DNA of 64,000 nt from Flavobacteriales bacterium (GTDB taxonomy: Bacteria > Bacteroidota > Bacteroidia > Flavobacteriales_F > PHOS-HE28). The DNA is taken from assembly GCA_019638085.1 (NCBI GenBank), contig JAHBUL010000022.1:1-64000 (forward strand), given 5' to 3'. The position numbers and the translations under genes were made by a program. Below the pieces are notes generated by a model, which was not told the origin of the DNA, did not search any database, and saw only the letters and a program-made list of their open reading frames with translations. Below, piece after piece: positions 21,604 to 31,789 of this stretch (position 1 is its first letter; each line of letters begins with the position of its first letter).

Positions 21604-21691
21604 ACCGCGAGGTAAGGTCGATGCGTGCAGCGAGGTAAGGGCGATGCATGCCGCGCAGTAAGTAAGGGCGATGCATGCATCGCCCTTACTT
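21604..21691. repeat. GTAAGGGCGATGCATGC repeats ending in a 32-base perfect palindrome
   Basis: Three iterations of GCGAGGTAAGG(G)TCGATGCNTGC-like sequence lead into a perfect palindrome at 21660-21691 with centre GATGCATGCATC. Related GCATGC-centred palindromes lie at 38041-38150. The last arm (CCCTTACTTTCG) also supplies the putative -7 box TACTTTCG (21687-21694) of the next gene. Confidence 0.8.
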
Positions 21692-21700
21692 TCGCGGCGC

Positions 21701-23056
21701 ATGAAGATCCACGAGAACATCCTGTCCACCGTAGGCAACACGCCCATGGTGAAACTGAACCGCATCGTAGCCGACCTGCCTTGTACCGTACTGGCCAAGG
21801 TGGAAACCTTCAACCCCGGCAACAGCATCAAGGACCGTATGGCGTTGAAGATGATCGCCGATGCGGAAAAGAGCGGTGCGCTGAAGCCCGGCGGCACCAT
21901 CATCGAAGGCACCAGCGGCAACACCGGCATGGGCTTGGCGATGGCGGCGATCATCAAGGGCTACAAATGCATCTTCACCACTACCGATAAGCAGAGCAAG
22001 GAGAAGGTGGATGCCCTGCGCGCCTTCGGGGCCGAGGTGATCGTGTGCCCCACGAACGTGGATCCCGATGACCCTCGCTCCTACTACTCCGTCTCTTCGC
22101 GCTTGGTGAACGAAACGCCCAATAGCTGGAAGGCCAACCAGTACGATAACCTGAGCAACGGGCAGGCGCATTACGAAAGCACCGGTCCCGAGATCTGGGA
22201 CCAGACGGATGGTCGGATCACGCATTTGGTAGTGGGCGTGGGCACCGGTGGTACCATCACCGGAGCGGGGCGCTACCTGAAGGAAAAGAACCCCGCCATA
22301 AAGGTCTGGGGGATCGACACCTACGGTTCGGTGTTCAAGAAATACAAGGAGACCGGCATCCTCGACCCCAACGAGATCTATCCGTACATCACCGAAGGCA
22401 TCGGTGAGGACATGCTTCCGGAGAACGTGGACTTCAGCTTGATCGATCACTTCGAGAAAGTGACCGACCGGGATGCGGCGATCTACACCCGGAAGATCAC
22501 ACGCGAGGAAGGCATTTTCGTGGGCAACAGCGCGGGCGCGGCCATGGTCGGACTGATCCAAATGAAAGATAAGCTGAAGCCCAGTGATGTGGTGGTGGTG
22601 GTCTTCCACGACCACGGCACGCGCTACCTCGGCAAGATGTTCAACGATGATTGGATGCGCGAGCGCGGCTTCCTCGTGGAAGCGAAACCCACCGCCGGCG
22701 ACCTTCTGAAAGGCCGGGACGGAGAACTGGTGAGCGTGGAGGCGGAAGAACCGATCCTGCTGGCCATTGAGCGCATGCGTGCCCACAACATCGACCAATT
22801 GCCCGTGATGGAAGCAGGAGTTCCCGTGGGAACGATCACGGATGCACGCCTTTTTGATGCGATCCTGGAGGACAGCGATGTGCGCCTACAGAAAGCACGG
22901 GTGATCATGGACAAGCCGCTACCCGTGGTTGGTCCGGAAGCTACCTTGGAGGAGATCACCAAGGAACTGGGCAACGGCAGCCAGGCGGTACTGGTGAAGA
23001 TGCAGGAGCGCTACGGGATCATTACGAAGCAGGATATCATTGGGAAGTTGAAGTAG
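21701..23056 (+). CDS. PLP-dependent cystathionine beta-synthase-like enzyme with CBS domains
   Basis: A 451-residue fold-type II PLP enzyme. The N-terminal catalytic part (1-330) has ILSTVGNTPMVKLNRI, the PLP lysine Lys44 in NPGNSIKDRMA, the substrate loop EGTSGNTGMGLAMAA and the phosphate-binding GVGTGGTITGAG. The C-terminal 115 residues form a CBS-domain pair (ERMRAHNIDQLPVMEAGVPVGTITDARLFD). This architecture fits cystathionine beta-synthase (serine or O-acetylserine plus homocysteine); the shorter cysteine synthase lacks CBS domains. The exact substrate is not provable here. The start at 21701 follows TACTTTCG by 6 bases; an in-frame ATG at 21671 lies inside the palindrome and is rejected. 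Confidence 0.92.
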   Translation: MKIHENILSTVGNTPMVKLNRIVADLPCTVLAKVETFNPGNSIKDRMALKMIADAEKSGALKPGGTIIEGTSGNTGMGLAMAAIIKGYKCIFTTTDKQSKEKVDALRAFGAEVIVCPTNVDPDDPRSYYSVSSRLVNETPNSWKANQYDNLSNGQAHYESTGPEIWDQTDGRITHLVVGVGTGGTITGAGRYLKEKNPAIKVWGIDTYGSVFKKYKETGILDPNEIYPYITEGIGEDMLPENVDFSLIDHFEKVTDRDAAIYTRKITREEGIFVGNSAGAAMVGLIQMKDKLKPSDVVVVVFHDHGTRYLGKMFNDDWMRERGFLVEAKPTAGDLLKGRDGELVSVEAEEPILLAIERMRAHNIDQLPVMEAGVPVGTITDARLFDAILEDSDVRLQKARVIMDKPLPVVGPEATLEEITKELGNGSQAVLVKMQERYGIITKQDIIGKLK

Positions 23057-23103
23057 CGTCCCGTCGCAGGGTCCTCTGCGAGTGACCCTGCGGGGACTTA
23101 ACC

Positions 23104-23904
23104 ATGCGCACCGTCATTGACCAAATGCACCGCACGATCCAAGTGCCGGAGCATCCACAACGCATCATCTCCCTGGTCCCTTCCCAGACCGAGTTGCTCT
23201 TCGATCTCGGCTTGGACGAGCGCGTAGTTGGCATCACCAAGTTCTGCATTCATCCGGAGGAATGGTCCGATAGGTATCGGACCCACACGAAACCGCGCGT
23301 GGGTGGCACCAAGAACGTGGATCTGGAGAAAGTCCGCGCACTGCGGCCGGATCTGATCATCGGTAACAAGGAGGAGAACACCCAGGCGGAGATCGAAGCG
23401 CTGGCGCAGGAGTTCCCGGTATGGATGAGCGATGTGGAGGATCTGGAGGATGCGCTCACGATGATCGAGCGGATCGGTGATCTCGTGCATGAAGTGCCTG
23501 AAGCAACGAAGCTCAACAGCGGGATCAGATCCGCGTTCGCGGCACTGGAGCCACTCTCCTCCCCTCTTTCCGCAGCCTATTTCATTTGGCGGAGCCCTTG
23601 GATGGTCGCCGCCGACGCGACCTTCATCGGAGACATGCTCGAACGCTGCGGCTTCACCATGCCCACCACCGGGACACGCTATCCACAGCTCAGCGATGCG
23701 GAGCTGGCCGCGCTCGATCCAGATGTAGTGCTCCTATCAAGCGAACCCTTTCCTTTCAAGGAAGACCACATCCCTGCGGTGAACATGGTGCTCCCGGGCA
23801 CTCCGGTCCGCTTGGTGGATGGTGAAATGTTCAGCTGGTACGGCAGCCGCTTGTTGCGTGCACCCGCCTATTTCCAGGAGCTGATCGACCGGTTGGAGCA
23901 CTGA
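23104..23904 (+). CDS. BtuF-like helical-backbone substrate-binding protein without signal peptide
   Basis: A 266-residue protein of the BtuF/FepB fold: two lobes joined by a long helix. Typical elements are RIISLVPSQTELLFDLGLDERVVGITKFC, GGTKNVDLEKVRALRPDLIIGNKEEN and DAELAALDPDVVLLSSEPFPF. Family members bind cobalamin or ferric siderophores in the periplasm, but here the protein begins MRTVIDQMHRTIQVPEHPQ with no export signal or lipobox. No permease or ATPase genes are adjacent. Either the true start is missed or the protein works in the cytosol; the latter is plausible, since single-gene BtuF-like proteins without signals are common in Bacteroidetes. Confidence 0.8.
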   Translation: MRTVIDQMHRTIQVPEHPQRIISLVPSQTELLFDLGLDERVVGITKFCIHPEEWSDRYRTHTKPRVGGTKNVDLEKVRALRPDLIIGNKEENTQAEIEALAQEFPVWMSDVEDLEDALTMIERIGDLVHEVPEATKLNSGIRSAFAALEPLSSPLSAAYFIWRSPWMVAADATFIGDMLERCGFTMPTTGTRYPQLSDAELAALDPDVVLLSSEPFPFKEDHIPAVNMVLPGTPVRLVDGEMFSWYGSRLLRAPAYFQELIDRLEH

Positions 23905-23958
23905 GCCCCTCCGTAGAGCCACACTACCTTAGCAGCCGCCGTGGAAACGGTGTTGCAT

Positions 23959-26238
23959 ATGAGGCGAACCGCACCCTTTATCCTCGCGCTCCTGATCGCG
24001 ATCGCTGCCGATGCGCAGCGTGTCGGCGTAGTGCTTAGCGGTGGTGGCGCAGTGGGGCTCACGCACATTGGCGTATTGAAAGCTTTGGAGGACAACGATA
24101 TCCCCATCGACTACATCACGGGCAGCAGCATGGGAGCGCTGATCGGTGCCTTATATGCCTCGGGGATCTCGCCTTCGGAAATGGACTCCCTCTTCCAGAG
24201 TGACCTGTATCAAGCCATGGCCACGGGCGAGGTGGAACCACAGTACAAATACTACTTCAAACAGGATATGCCCGATGCCTCCATGATCACCTTGGGCTTG
24301 CGTGTGGACACCGCCTTGCAGATGTCCTTGCCCACCAACCTGCGTTCCCCGGTTCTGATCGACTTTGAGCAGATGCGGAGTTTTGCGGGGGCATCAGCGG
24401 CTTCCGGTTACAATATGGACAGCCTGTTCGTACCCTTCCGCTGTGTGGCCTCCGATATCACGGCCCGCAAGGAGGTGATCTTTTCCAAGGGCGACCTGGC
24501 CGTGGCCGTGCGCGCCAGTATGAGCTATCCGTTCTACTTCAAACCGATCCAGATCAACGGTAACCTGATGATGGATGGTGGCATGTACAACAACTTCCCG
24601 GCGGACGTGATGTATGACGCCTTCATGCCGGACTACATCATTGGGAGCAACGTGGCCTACAATGCGCCACCGCCGAGCGAGGATGATCTGATGAGCCAGT
24701 TGAAGGCCATCATGACCCAGCCGACGAACTATGTACTGCCCTGTGATCCCGGCGTGATCATCGAGCCGAAGACCGCTACAACGCTTTTCGATTTTGCCAA
24801 TGCAAAACAGGCCGTTGCCGATGGCTATGCCTCGGCGATGGAGCGCATGCCGGAGATCAAGGCGGAAGTAGCTCGGAGACGTGCCAAGGCCGAGGTGGAG
24901 CAGGCCCGGTTACGATTCAGGAGAAAATGTCCTCCAGTGGTCATCGGGGACATCCACTACCATGGCCTGAACAAGAACCAAGCGCTGTATTGCGAGCGCT
25001 TGCTGAACAAGCACAGCGAACCGCTCACCGGGGAGGAGCTCAAACCCCGCTACTTCAGGCTCTATGCGGACAACAATATCGGGGGGCTGTTCCCTCAAGC
25101 CACCTTTTCGCCCACACGCGGCAACTTCGATCTTGACCTGTACGTGAAACGTGAGCGCCGCTTGGAGGTGCAATTCGGCGGGCTGGTCAGTTCACGCCCG
25201 ATAAATACCGGCATGCTTGCCGCACGCTATAATGTATTCGGACGCACCAGCAGCCGGGTGGAAGCGCGAGGCTACTTCGGTAAGTTCTACACCTCGGGTC
25301 AGATACGCTGGCGTACCGACCTCAGTTCGCGCACCCCGCTCTATTTCGAGCCTGTCGCAACACTGAACCGATGGGACTTTTTCAGTGGATTCACCTCCTT
25401 TTTCCAAGAGGTTCGTCCCTCCTACATCGTGCGCAAGGAGTTGTGGGGAGGTGCCAACGTGGGCATGGCGGTCGGCACTAAGGGACTGCTTCGTTACGAT
25501 GCAAAGTACAGCCAGAGCAAGGACAGCTACTACCAGAACGGGGATTTCGATGCCTTGGATACGGCTGACGTGACCGAGTTCAATTATGTTACCACCGGGC
25601 TCACGTTGGAACGCAACAGCCTGAACCGGAAACAGCAACCCAACAGCGGTGAACTCCTCCGGGTGAGCATGCGTTACATCGGCGGCGACGAGAATACGCT
25701 TCCCGGCTCGCAGTGGTCCATGCGAGAACCATTCGAAGCCCGCCATGATTGGGTTGTGTTCAAGGCACGTTTGGACAAGTACTTCCTGCCCAAGGGGATC
25801 TTCAAGTTCGGCCTGCTTGCTGAAGGGGTGTACAGTACCCAGCCCTTCTTCCAGAATTACACCAGCACGTTGATCCAGACCCCGGTATTCCAACCCACCC
25901 CGGAGAGCAAGACCTACTTCCTGGAGAATTACCGTGCACCGCAGTATGTGGCTGCCGGCGTGCGTAGCATCATTGCCGTGGCCCGTAACCGGTTCGACCT
26001 GCGCTTGGAAGCGTATGTTTTCCAACCCTACAAAGCCCTTCAGCGGGAGGATGATAATGCGACCGGTGAAGGCACAGCAGTAAGCACCCGGAATTACATC
26101 GGCAGCGGTTCGTTGATCTATCAAAGTCCGTTGGGGCCGATCTGGTTCAACACCAGCTATTTCGATGGACTCAGCAATCCGTGGGTGTGGAGCTTGAACT
26201 TTGGCTATGTGATCTTCTCGCAATCCGCGCGGGAATGA
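23959..26238 (+). CDS. Patatin-like phospholipase with POTRA and outer-membrane barrel (type Vd-like)
   Basis: A 759-residue protein with signal peptide RRTAPFILALLIAIAADA. The patatin domain (about 20-310) shows the oxyanion loop GGGAVGL, the nucleophile elbow GSSMG and the catalytic Asp in DGGMYNN, giving a Ser-Asp dyad lipase. A POTRA-like segment follows (VVIGDIHYHGLNKNQALYCERLL). The last 380 residues have alternating strands ending NFGYVIFSQSARE, like Omp85/Bac_surface_Ag barrels. Type Vd proteins such as PlpD and FplA have this order. An in-frame GTG at 23941 is 8 bases after TACCTTAG and may be the true start (6 more residues). DUF2071 overlaps its stop. Confidence 0.88.
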   Translation: MRRTAPFILALLIAIAADAQRVGVVLSGGGAVGLTHIGVLKALEDNDIPIDYITGSSMGALIGALYASGISPSEMDSLFQSDLYQAMATGEVEPQYKYYFKQDMPDASMITLGLRVDTALQMSLPTNLRSPVLIDFEQMRSFAGASAASGYNMDSLFVPFRCVASDITARKEVIFSKGDLAVAVRASMSYPFYFKPIQINGNLMMDGGMYNNFPADVMYDAFMPDYIIGSNVAYNAPPPSEDDLMSQLKAIMTQPTNYVLPCDPGVIIEPKTATTLFDFANAKQAVADGYASAMERMPEIKAEVARRRAKAEVEQARLRFRRKCPPVVIGDIHYHGLNKNQALYCERLLNKHSEPLTGEELKPRYFRLYADNNIGGLFPQATFSPTRGNFDLDLYVKRERRLEVQFGGLVSSRPINTGMLAARYNVFGRTSSRVEARGYFGKFYTSGQIRWRTDLSSRTPLYFEPVATLNRWDFFSGFTSFFQEVRPSYIVRKELWGGANVGMAVGTKGLLRYDAKYSQSKDSYYQNGDFDALDTADVTEFNYVTTGLTLERNSLNRKQQPNSGELLRVSMRYIGGDENTLPGSQWSMREPFEARHDWVVFKARLDKYFLPKGIFKFGLLAEGVYSTQPFFQNYTSTLIQTPVFQPTPESKTYFLENYRAPQYVAAGVRSIIAVARNRFDLRLEAYVFQPYKALQREDDNATGEGTAVSTRNYIGSGSLIYQSPLGPIWFNTSYFDGLSNPWVWSLNFGYVIFSQSARE

Positions 26239-26984
26239 CCGAACGCCTGCGGCCATCTGAATTGCTGGAACGGACCGGGCATCGTCCGGATCCCTTGCCC
26301 GCCGGGCGCTGGAATTTTTATCAGGAATGGGTGGATGTGATCTTCCTTCATTACCAAGTTGACCTAGTCGGCCTCAGGAGCATGGTGCCGGAGGAACTTG
26401 AGCTTGATCTCTTTGAAGGGAAGGCATGGGTCAGCGTGGTTGCGTTCACCATGCAGAACGTGAGGCCACGTTGGCTACCGGCATGGCCACCTGTATCCAA
26501 CTTCCATGAAGTGAACGTGCGCACCTATGTCCGCGACTGGCACGGAACTCCCGGAGTGTACTTTCTTAGCATCGATGCGGCCAAGTGGGCATCAGTGGCC
26601 TTGGCGCGGGTGCTTTCCGCGTTGCCCTATCGCAAGGCGCACATCGTTCGCGGCCGATCCCCGAGGAAGTGGTTTGAAGCAAGGTCCAGGACCGGAATGC
26701 ACGTGCAGCTGGATCATCAAAACGATGGACCGATCGCTTTCCCTTCGCTCATGGATCGCTGGTTGGTTGAGCGCTACGCTTTGTTCGAGCTGTATAGGAA
26801 CGCGGTCTGGTGCTACGAGGTCCATCATTTGCCATGGCCGTTGGAAACGCTTCAGATCAACCATCTCCGCTTCGACCCTTCAGCGGAACTCCTTCCTTTA
26901 GGGCTTTCGAACAAGCCCCATCTCGCACACGGGTCGTCCGGGGTCCAGATCCTATCCTGGCCGCGGACGAAGGTCCCCGGTTAG
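26235..26984 (+). CDS. YqjF-like DUF2071 protein
   Basis: A 249-residue cytosolic protein. The DUF2071 pattern is visible: a Trp-rich start (GRWNFYQEWVDVIFLHYQVD), VPEELELDLFEGKAWVSVVAFTM, NFHEVNVRTYVRDWHGTPGVYFLSID and LFELYRNAVWCYEVHHLPWPL. The biochemical role of the family is not established. The ATG at 26235 overlaps the stop of the patatin gene (ATGA), so it is co-transcribed with it. The C-terminus runs close to a strong bidirectional terminator. Confidence 0.87.
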   Translation: MTERLRPSELLERTGHRPDPLPAGRWNFYQEWVDVIFLHYQVDLVGLRSMVPEELELDLFEGKAWVSVVAFTMQNVRPRWLPAWPPVSNFHEVNVRTYVRDWHGTPGVYFLSIDAAKWASVALARVLSALPYRKAHIVRGRSPRKWFEARSRTGMHVQLDHQNDGPIAFPSLMDRWLVERYALFELYRNAVWCYEVHHLPWPLETLQINHLRFDPSAELLPLGLSNKPHLAHGSSGVQILSWPRTKVPG

Positions 26985-26991
26985 GCTCGTT

Positions 26992-27043
26992 CACCCCCTA
27001 TTGAAAAAGCCCCGAGTGATCGGGGCTTTTTCAATAGGGGGTG
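26992..27043. terminator. Bidirectional terminator with 24-base perfect stem
   Basis: The arms at 26992-27015 and 27020-27043 are perfect reverse complements around the loop GTGA. The inner part is GAAAAAGCCCCGA/TCGGGGCTTTTTC, giving T runs on both strands. It separates DUF2071 (plus) from the convergent DUF3467 gene (minus). Confidence 0.92.
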
Positions 27044-27049
27044 GCTCGG

Positions 27050-27370
27050 TCATGCTTGCGCGGGAGGGCCACCGAAGTTCATTGGGATCTCCGGCATGTC
27101 GGTCTCGCGGATCGGGCCATGTACGGATTCAAACTTCTGTATGTTATCGGCCAAGGCACGCATCAGTCGCTTCGCATGTTGCGGCGTGAGCAATACCCGT
27201 GCCTTCACTTTGGCCTTGGGCACGCCGGGCATCACCCGCACGAAGTCCAGCACGAATTCCGAATTGCTATGGGTGATGATCGCGAGGTTGCTGTAGATGC
27301 CATCGGCCACCTCTTCACTGAGCTCAATGTTCAGTTGGTTCGGTCGGGCTTGATCCTTTTCGTCTGCCAT
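27050..27370 (-). CDS. DUF3467 protein
   Basis: A 106-residue cytosolic protein with the DUF3467 pattern NQLNIELSEEVADGIYSNLAIITHSNSEFVLDF, VRVMPGVPKAKVKARVLLTPQHAKRL and a C-terminal PIRETDMPEIPMNFGGP. The family is small, widespread in Bacteroidetes and of unknown function. It lies directly downstream of rpoC, behind the rpoC terminator, an order I recall from other Bacteroidetes. The start at 27370 excludes an upstream extension that runs through the terminator. Confidence 0.88.
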   Translation of the reverse strand: MADEKDQARPNQLNIELSEEVADGIYSNLAIITHSNSEFVLDFVRVMPGVPKAKVKARVLLTPQHAKRLMRALADNIQKFESVHGPIRETDMPEIPMNFGGPPAQA

Positions 27371-27432
27371 CTTTTTGTTCTGTTTGCTCCTTTCTCGGGA
27401 AAGGAAGTTGACCTGCCAAGAGCAGGCCGAAT

Positions 27433-27469
27433 GAAAAAAGAAACCCCTCTCCGATCGGAGAGGGGTTTC
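27433..27469 (-). terminator. Terminator of the rpoBC operon
   Basis: A 30-base perfect palindrome, GAAACCCCTCTCCGA joined to its complement at 27440-27469, is followed on the minus strand by CTTTTTTC. It starts 10 bases after the rpoC stop codon. Confidence 0.92.
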
Positions 27470-27479
27470 CACGGTGAGG

Positions 27480-30400
27480 TCACTCCTCGATCTCCTGTTC
27501 GGCGAGTTTCGCCGCCATCAAGCGGGTGTATTCGTCCTTGCCATAGACCAGGTTCCGCTGGAAGGATCGTGTACCTGTTCCCGCAGGGATCAAGTGGCCC
27601 ACGATCACGTTCTCCTTCAGGCCCTTCAGGTTGTCCTCCTTGGCGGCCACTGCGGCCTCATTGAGCACCTTGGTGGTTTCCTGGAAGGACGCTGCACTGA
27701 TGAAGCTCTCGGTCTGTAGCGAAGCACGGGTGATGCCCATGAGCAACTGGCGGCTGGTGGCGGGGGTGGCAGGGCGTGTCTCCACGAGCTTGCCATCCTT
27801 GCGCTTCAGTACGCTGTTCTCATCCCGCAACTTCCGCAGGTTGATGATCTGGCCTTCCTTCACATTCGCGCTCTCACCGGCATCGGTTACCACGAGCTTG
27901 TCGAACATGTCGTCGTTCTCCTCCATGAACTCGGCCTTCATCACGGCCTGGCGCTCCAGGAAACGGGTATCGCCCGGATCCTCGATCTCCACTTTCCGCA
28001 TCATCTGGCGCACGATCACTTCGAAGTGCTTGTCGTTGATCTTCACACCCTGCATCCGGTACACATCCTGTACCTCGTCCACCAAGTACTCCTGTACACG
28101 GGTGGGGCCTTGGATGTTGAGGATGTCGCCCGGAGCAATGGAACCATCGCTGAGGGATTGACCTGCTTTCACGAAGTCGTTCTCCTGTACGAGGATGTGC
28201 TTGCTCAGCGGCACCAAGTAGAACTTGTGCTCGCCGGTGCGGCTTTCCACGATGATCTCGCGGTTACCCCGCTTGATCTTTCCGTAGGATACGATGCCGT
28301 CGATCTCGCTGACCACGGCCGGGTTGCTCGGGTTCCGTGCTTCGAAAAGCTCGGTTACGCGCGGCAGACCACCGGTGATGTCACCACCCTTGCCGGAGCT
28401 CCGAGGGATCTTCACCAGAATATCGCCGGCTTCTACCTTATCCCCCTCGTTCACCGCGATGTGCGCGCCAACTGGCAAGGAATAGCTCTTGATCTCCTCC
28501 TTGGTCTTGGCATCAATGATCTTGATGGTCGGGTTCTTCCGCTTGTCGCGGCTCTCCACGATCACTTTCTCGGTGAAGCCTGTCTGCTCGTCGATCTCCT
28601 CCCGGAAGGTCACGCTTTCCTCGATGCTTTCGAAGGCGAGTTTTCCGGAGAGTTCAGAGATGATCACCGCGTTGTAGGCATCCCACTGGAAGATCATCTC
28701 ACCTTTCTTCACCTGTTTGCCAGGCTGCGAATAGAACATCGCCCCATAGGGAACGTTGCTGGTGGTGAGTACGATGCCCGTGTTGTTGTCCACGATGCGC
28801 ATTTCGGCACTACGGCTGATGACCACTTCGGCATCCTCGCCTTTGCGGCCTTTCTTCTTCACCGTACGGAGTTCATCGATCTCGAGCTTACCGTCGTACT
28901 TGGCAACGATCTGGCTGTCCTCGGTGATCTTGCCGGCCACACCACCCACGTGGAACGTACGCAGGGTAAGCTGTGTGCCCGGTTCCCCGATGGACTGTGC
29001 AGCGATCACGCCCACAGCTTCACCGATCTGGACCATGCGTCCGGTGGCCAAGTTGCGTCCGTAGCACTTCGCACACACCCCGTGGCGTTGTTCGCAGGTA
29101 AGTACGCTTCGCACCTCCACTTCCTCTATCGGGCTATTGCCAATGAGGGTAGCGGTTTCTTCATCGATATTTTCTCCGCTCGCAATGATCAGGTCGCCCG
29201 TTTGCGGATGTAGCACATCATGTACGGTGGTACGCCCGAGGATGCGATCGCGCAGGGATTCCACCACTTCCTCGTTCTTGATGAGGTCCGTGGCCACCAA
29301 GCCACGCAAGGTGCCGCAATCATCCGCAGTGATCACCACGTCCTGGGCCACGTCCACCAAACGGCGGGTGAGGTAACCCGCGTCAGCGGTCTTCAGTGCG
29401 GTATCGGCCAAGCCTTTACGTGCACCGTGGGTGGAGATGAAGTACTCAAGGATGGAAAGCCCCTCCTTGAAGTTCGAAAGGATCGGGTTCTCGATGATGT
29501 CCTGGCCACCGCCACTCTTCTGGGGCTTGGCCATCAGGCCACGCATGCCACTAAGCTGACGGATCTGCTCCTTGGAACCACGGGCACCGGAGTCCATCAT
29601 CATATAGATGGAGTTGAAGCCCTGATTGTCGTTCTTCAGGCGCTCCATCAACGTGAAGGTGAGCTTGCTGTTGGTGTGTGTCCAGATATCGATGGTCTGG
29701 TTGTAGCGCTCGTTGTTGGTGATCAAGCCCATGTTGTAGTTGCCCGTCACCTCATCGGCCTCATCCTGGGCCGCTTTGATCAGCGTATCCTTTTCCGCAG
29801 GGATCACCACATCGGCCAGGTTGAAGCTCAAGCCACCTTGGAAGGCATTCATGAAGCCGAGTTCCTTGATGTCGTCCAGGAACTGGGCAGCCTTGGCGGT
29901 ACCGCTTTCGCGCACCACGCGGCCGATGATATCCCTCAAGGAACGCTTCGTGAGCACCTCGTTGATGTAACCTACCTCCTCAGGTACCACGGCATTGAAG
30001 ATCACGCGACCGGTGGTGGTTTCGATGAGGCTGGTTTCCCCGTTGGGATCGGTCCAGCGCACCTTGATCCAGGCATGCAGGTCCAACTTCCCTTCGTTGT
30101 ATGCGATGTTCACTTCCTCCGGGCTGTAGAAGATGCTTCCTTCTCCCTTGATGATGTGTCCTTCTTCGCTCTTGCGCCCCTTGGTGATGTAGTAGAGGCC
30201 AAGCACCATGTCCTGGCTGGGCACCGCGATAGGCGCGCCATTGGCCGGGTTCAGGATGTTATGGCTCGCCAGCATCAGCAACTGAGCCTCCAGAATGGCG
30301 GCATGGCCCAAGGGCAGGTGTACGGCCATCTGGTCACCGTCGAAGTCAGCGTTGAAGGCGGTGGTCACCAACGGATGGAGCTGGATGGCCTTGCCTTCGA

Positions 30401-31784
30401 TGAGCTTCGGCTGGAAGGCCTGGATGCCCAAACGGTGCAGCGTTGGTGCACGGTTGAGGAGCACAGGGTGGCTCTTCAGCACGTTCTCCAGGATGTCCCA
30501 GATCACCGGCTCCTTCTTGTCCACGATCTTCTTGGCGCTCTTCACCGTTTTCACGATACCACGCTCAATGAGCTTGCGGATGATGAACGGCTTGTAGAGC
30601 TCGGCAGCCATATCCTTGGGCAGGCCGCACTCATGCAGCTTCAGATCAGGACCCACAACGATCACGGAACGTGCACTGTAGTCCACACGCTTACCGAGCA
30701 GGTTCTGGCGGAAACGGCCCTGCTTGCCCTTGAGCGAGTCGCTCAATGACTTCAGCGGGCGGTTGTTCTCGCTCTTCACGGCGCTGCTCTTGCGGCTGTT
30801 GTCGAAGAGGCTGTCAACGGCCTCCTGGAGCATCCGCTTCTCGTTGCGCAGGATCACCTCCGGCGCCTTGATCTCCACCAACCGCTTGAGGCGGTTGTTG
30901 CGGATGATCACGCGACGGTATAGGTCGTTCAGGTCGCTGGTGGCAAAGCGTCCACCGTCCAAGGGCACCAAGGGGCGCAACTCGGGCGGGATCACCGGTA
31001 CCACCTTCACGATCATCCATTCCGGGCGGTTCTCCCGGCGGCTGTTCGCGCTGCGGAAGGCCTCCACCACGTTAAGGCGTTTGAGGGCCTCATTCTTGCG
31101 CTGCTGGCTGGTCTCGGTATTGGCCTTGTGGCGCAAGTCGTAGCTGAGGCTATCCAGGTCAAGACGGCGCAACAGGTCGTACAGTCCCTCCGCACCCATC
31201 TTGGCGATGAACTTGTTCGGGTCCGTGTCCTCCAGGTATTGGTTGTCCTTGCCGAGGCCCTCGATGATGTCGAGATACTCTTCTTCGGTGAGGAAATCCA
31301 AGTACTGGACGGCCTCCCCTTCCTTGTTCATGATGCTTCCATCACCGGCCTGGATCACTACATAACGCTCGTAGTAGATGATCTGGTCCAACTTCTTGGT
31401 GGGCAGGCCCAGCAAGTAGCCGATCTTGTTCGGCAGGCTGCGGAAGTACCAGATATGCGCTACCGGTACGGTGAGTTGGATGTGGCCCATGCGCTCGCGG
31501 CGCACTTTCTTTTCGGTCACCTCCACACCGCAGCGGTCGCATACGATCCCCTTGTAGCGGATACGCTTGTACTTCCCGCAATGGCATTCGAAGTCCTTCA
31601 CAGGGCCGAAAATGCGTTCGCAGAAAAGGCCGTCGCGCTCGGGCTTGTACGTACGATAGTTGATCGTCTCCGGCTTGATCACTTCACCGTGGCTGCGCTC
31701 GAGGATCTTCTCGGGGCTGGCCAAACTGATGACGATCTTGTCGAACTGGCTGGAGAGTTTCATCTCCTTCTTGATCATGGTCAT
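27480..31784 (-). CDS. rpoC: DNA-directed RNA polymerase subunit beta'
   Basis: The 1434-residue beta' subunit. The N-terminal zinc-binding Cys cluster ([20 protein letters not shown]), the lid/rudder region, and the catalytic magnesium motif [15 protein letters not shown] are all present. The trigger-loop region and the second Cys site ([16 protein letters not shown]) follow. Length fits Bacteroidetes beta'. It starts 5 bases after the rpoB stop, in the same operon, and ends at a strong terminator. Confidence 0.98.
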   Translation of the reverse strand: MTMIKKEMKLSSQFDKIVISLASPEKILERSHGEVIKPETINYRTYKPERDGLFCERIFGPVKDFECHCGKYKRIRYKGIVCDRCGVEVTEKKVRRERMGHIQLTVPVAHIWYFRSLPNKIGYLLGLPTKKLDQIIYYERYVVIQAGDGSIMNKEGEAVQYLDFLTEEEYLDIIEGLGKDNQYLEDTDPNKFIAKMGAEGLYDLLRRLDLDSLSYDLRHKANTETSQQRKNEALKRLNVVEAFRSANSRRENRPEWMIVKVVPVIPPELRPLVPLDGGRFATSDLNDLYRRVIIRNNRLKRLVEIKAPEVILRNEKRMLQEAVDSLFDNSRKSSAVKSENNRPLKSLSDSLKGKQGRFRQNLLGKRVDYSARSVIVVGPDLKLHECGLPKDMAAELYKPFIIRKLIERGIVKTVKSAKKIVDKKEPVIWDILENVLKSHPVLLNRAPTLHRLGIQAFQPKLIEGKAIQLHPLVTTAFNADFDGDQMAVHLPLGHAAILEAQLLMLASHNILNPANGAPIAVPSQDMVLGLYYITKGRKSEEGHIIKGEGSIFYSPEEVNIAYNEGKLDLHAWIKVRWTDPNGETSLIETTTGRVIFNAVVPEEVGYINEVLTKRSLRDIIGRVVRESGTAKAAQFLDDIKELGFMNAFQGGLSFNLADVVIPAEKDTLIKAAQDEADEVTGNYNMGLITNNERYNQTIDIWTHTNSKLTFTLMERLKNDNQGFNSIYMMMDSGARGSKEQIRQLSGMRGLMAKPQKSGGGQDIIENPILSNFKEGLSILEYFISTHGARKGLADTALKTADAGYLTRRLVDVAQDVVITADDCGTLRGLVATDLIKNEEVVESLRDRILGRTTVHDVLHPQTGDLIIASGENIDEETATLIGNSPIEEVEVRSVLTCEQRHGVCAKCYGRNLATGRMVQIGEAVGVIAAQSIGEPGTQLTLRTFHVGGVAGKITEDSQIVAKYDGKLEIDELRTVKKKGRKGEDAEVVISRSAEMRIVDNNTGIVLTTSNVPYGAMFYSQPGKQVKKGEMIFQWDAYNAVIISELSGKLAFESIEESVTFREEIDEQTGFTEKVIVESRDKRKNPTIKIIDAKTKEEIKSYSLPVGAHIAVNEGDKVEAGDILVKIPRSSGKGGDITGGLPRVTELFEARNPSNPAVVSEIDGIVSYGKIKRGNREIIVESRTGEHKFYLVPLSKHILVQENDFVKAGQSLSDGSIAPGDILNIQGPTRVQEYLVDEVQDVYRMQGVKINDKHFEVIVRQMMRKVEIEDPGDTRFLERQAVMKAEFMEENDDMFDKLVVTDAGESANVKEGQIINLRKLRDENSVLKRKDGKLVETRPATPATSRQLLMGITRASLQTESFISAASFQETTKVLNEAAVAAKEDNLKGLKENVIVGHLIPAGTGTRSFQRNLVYGKDEYTRLMAAKLAEQEIEE

Positions 31785-31789
31785 GGTGC

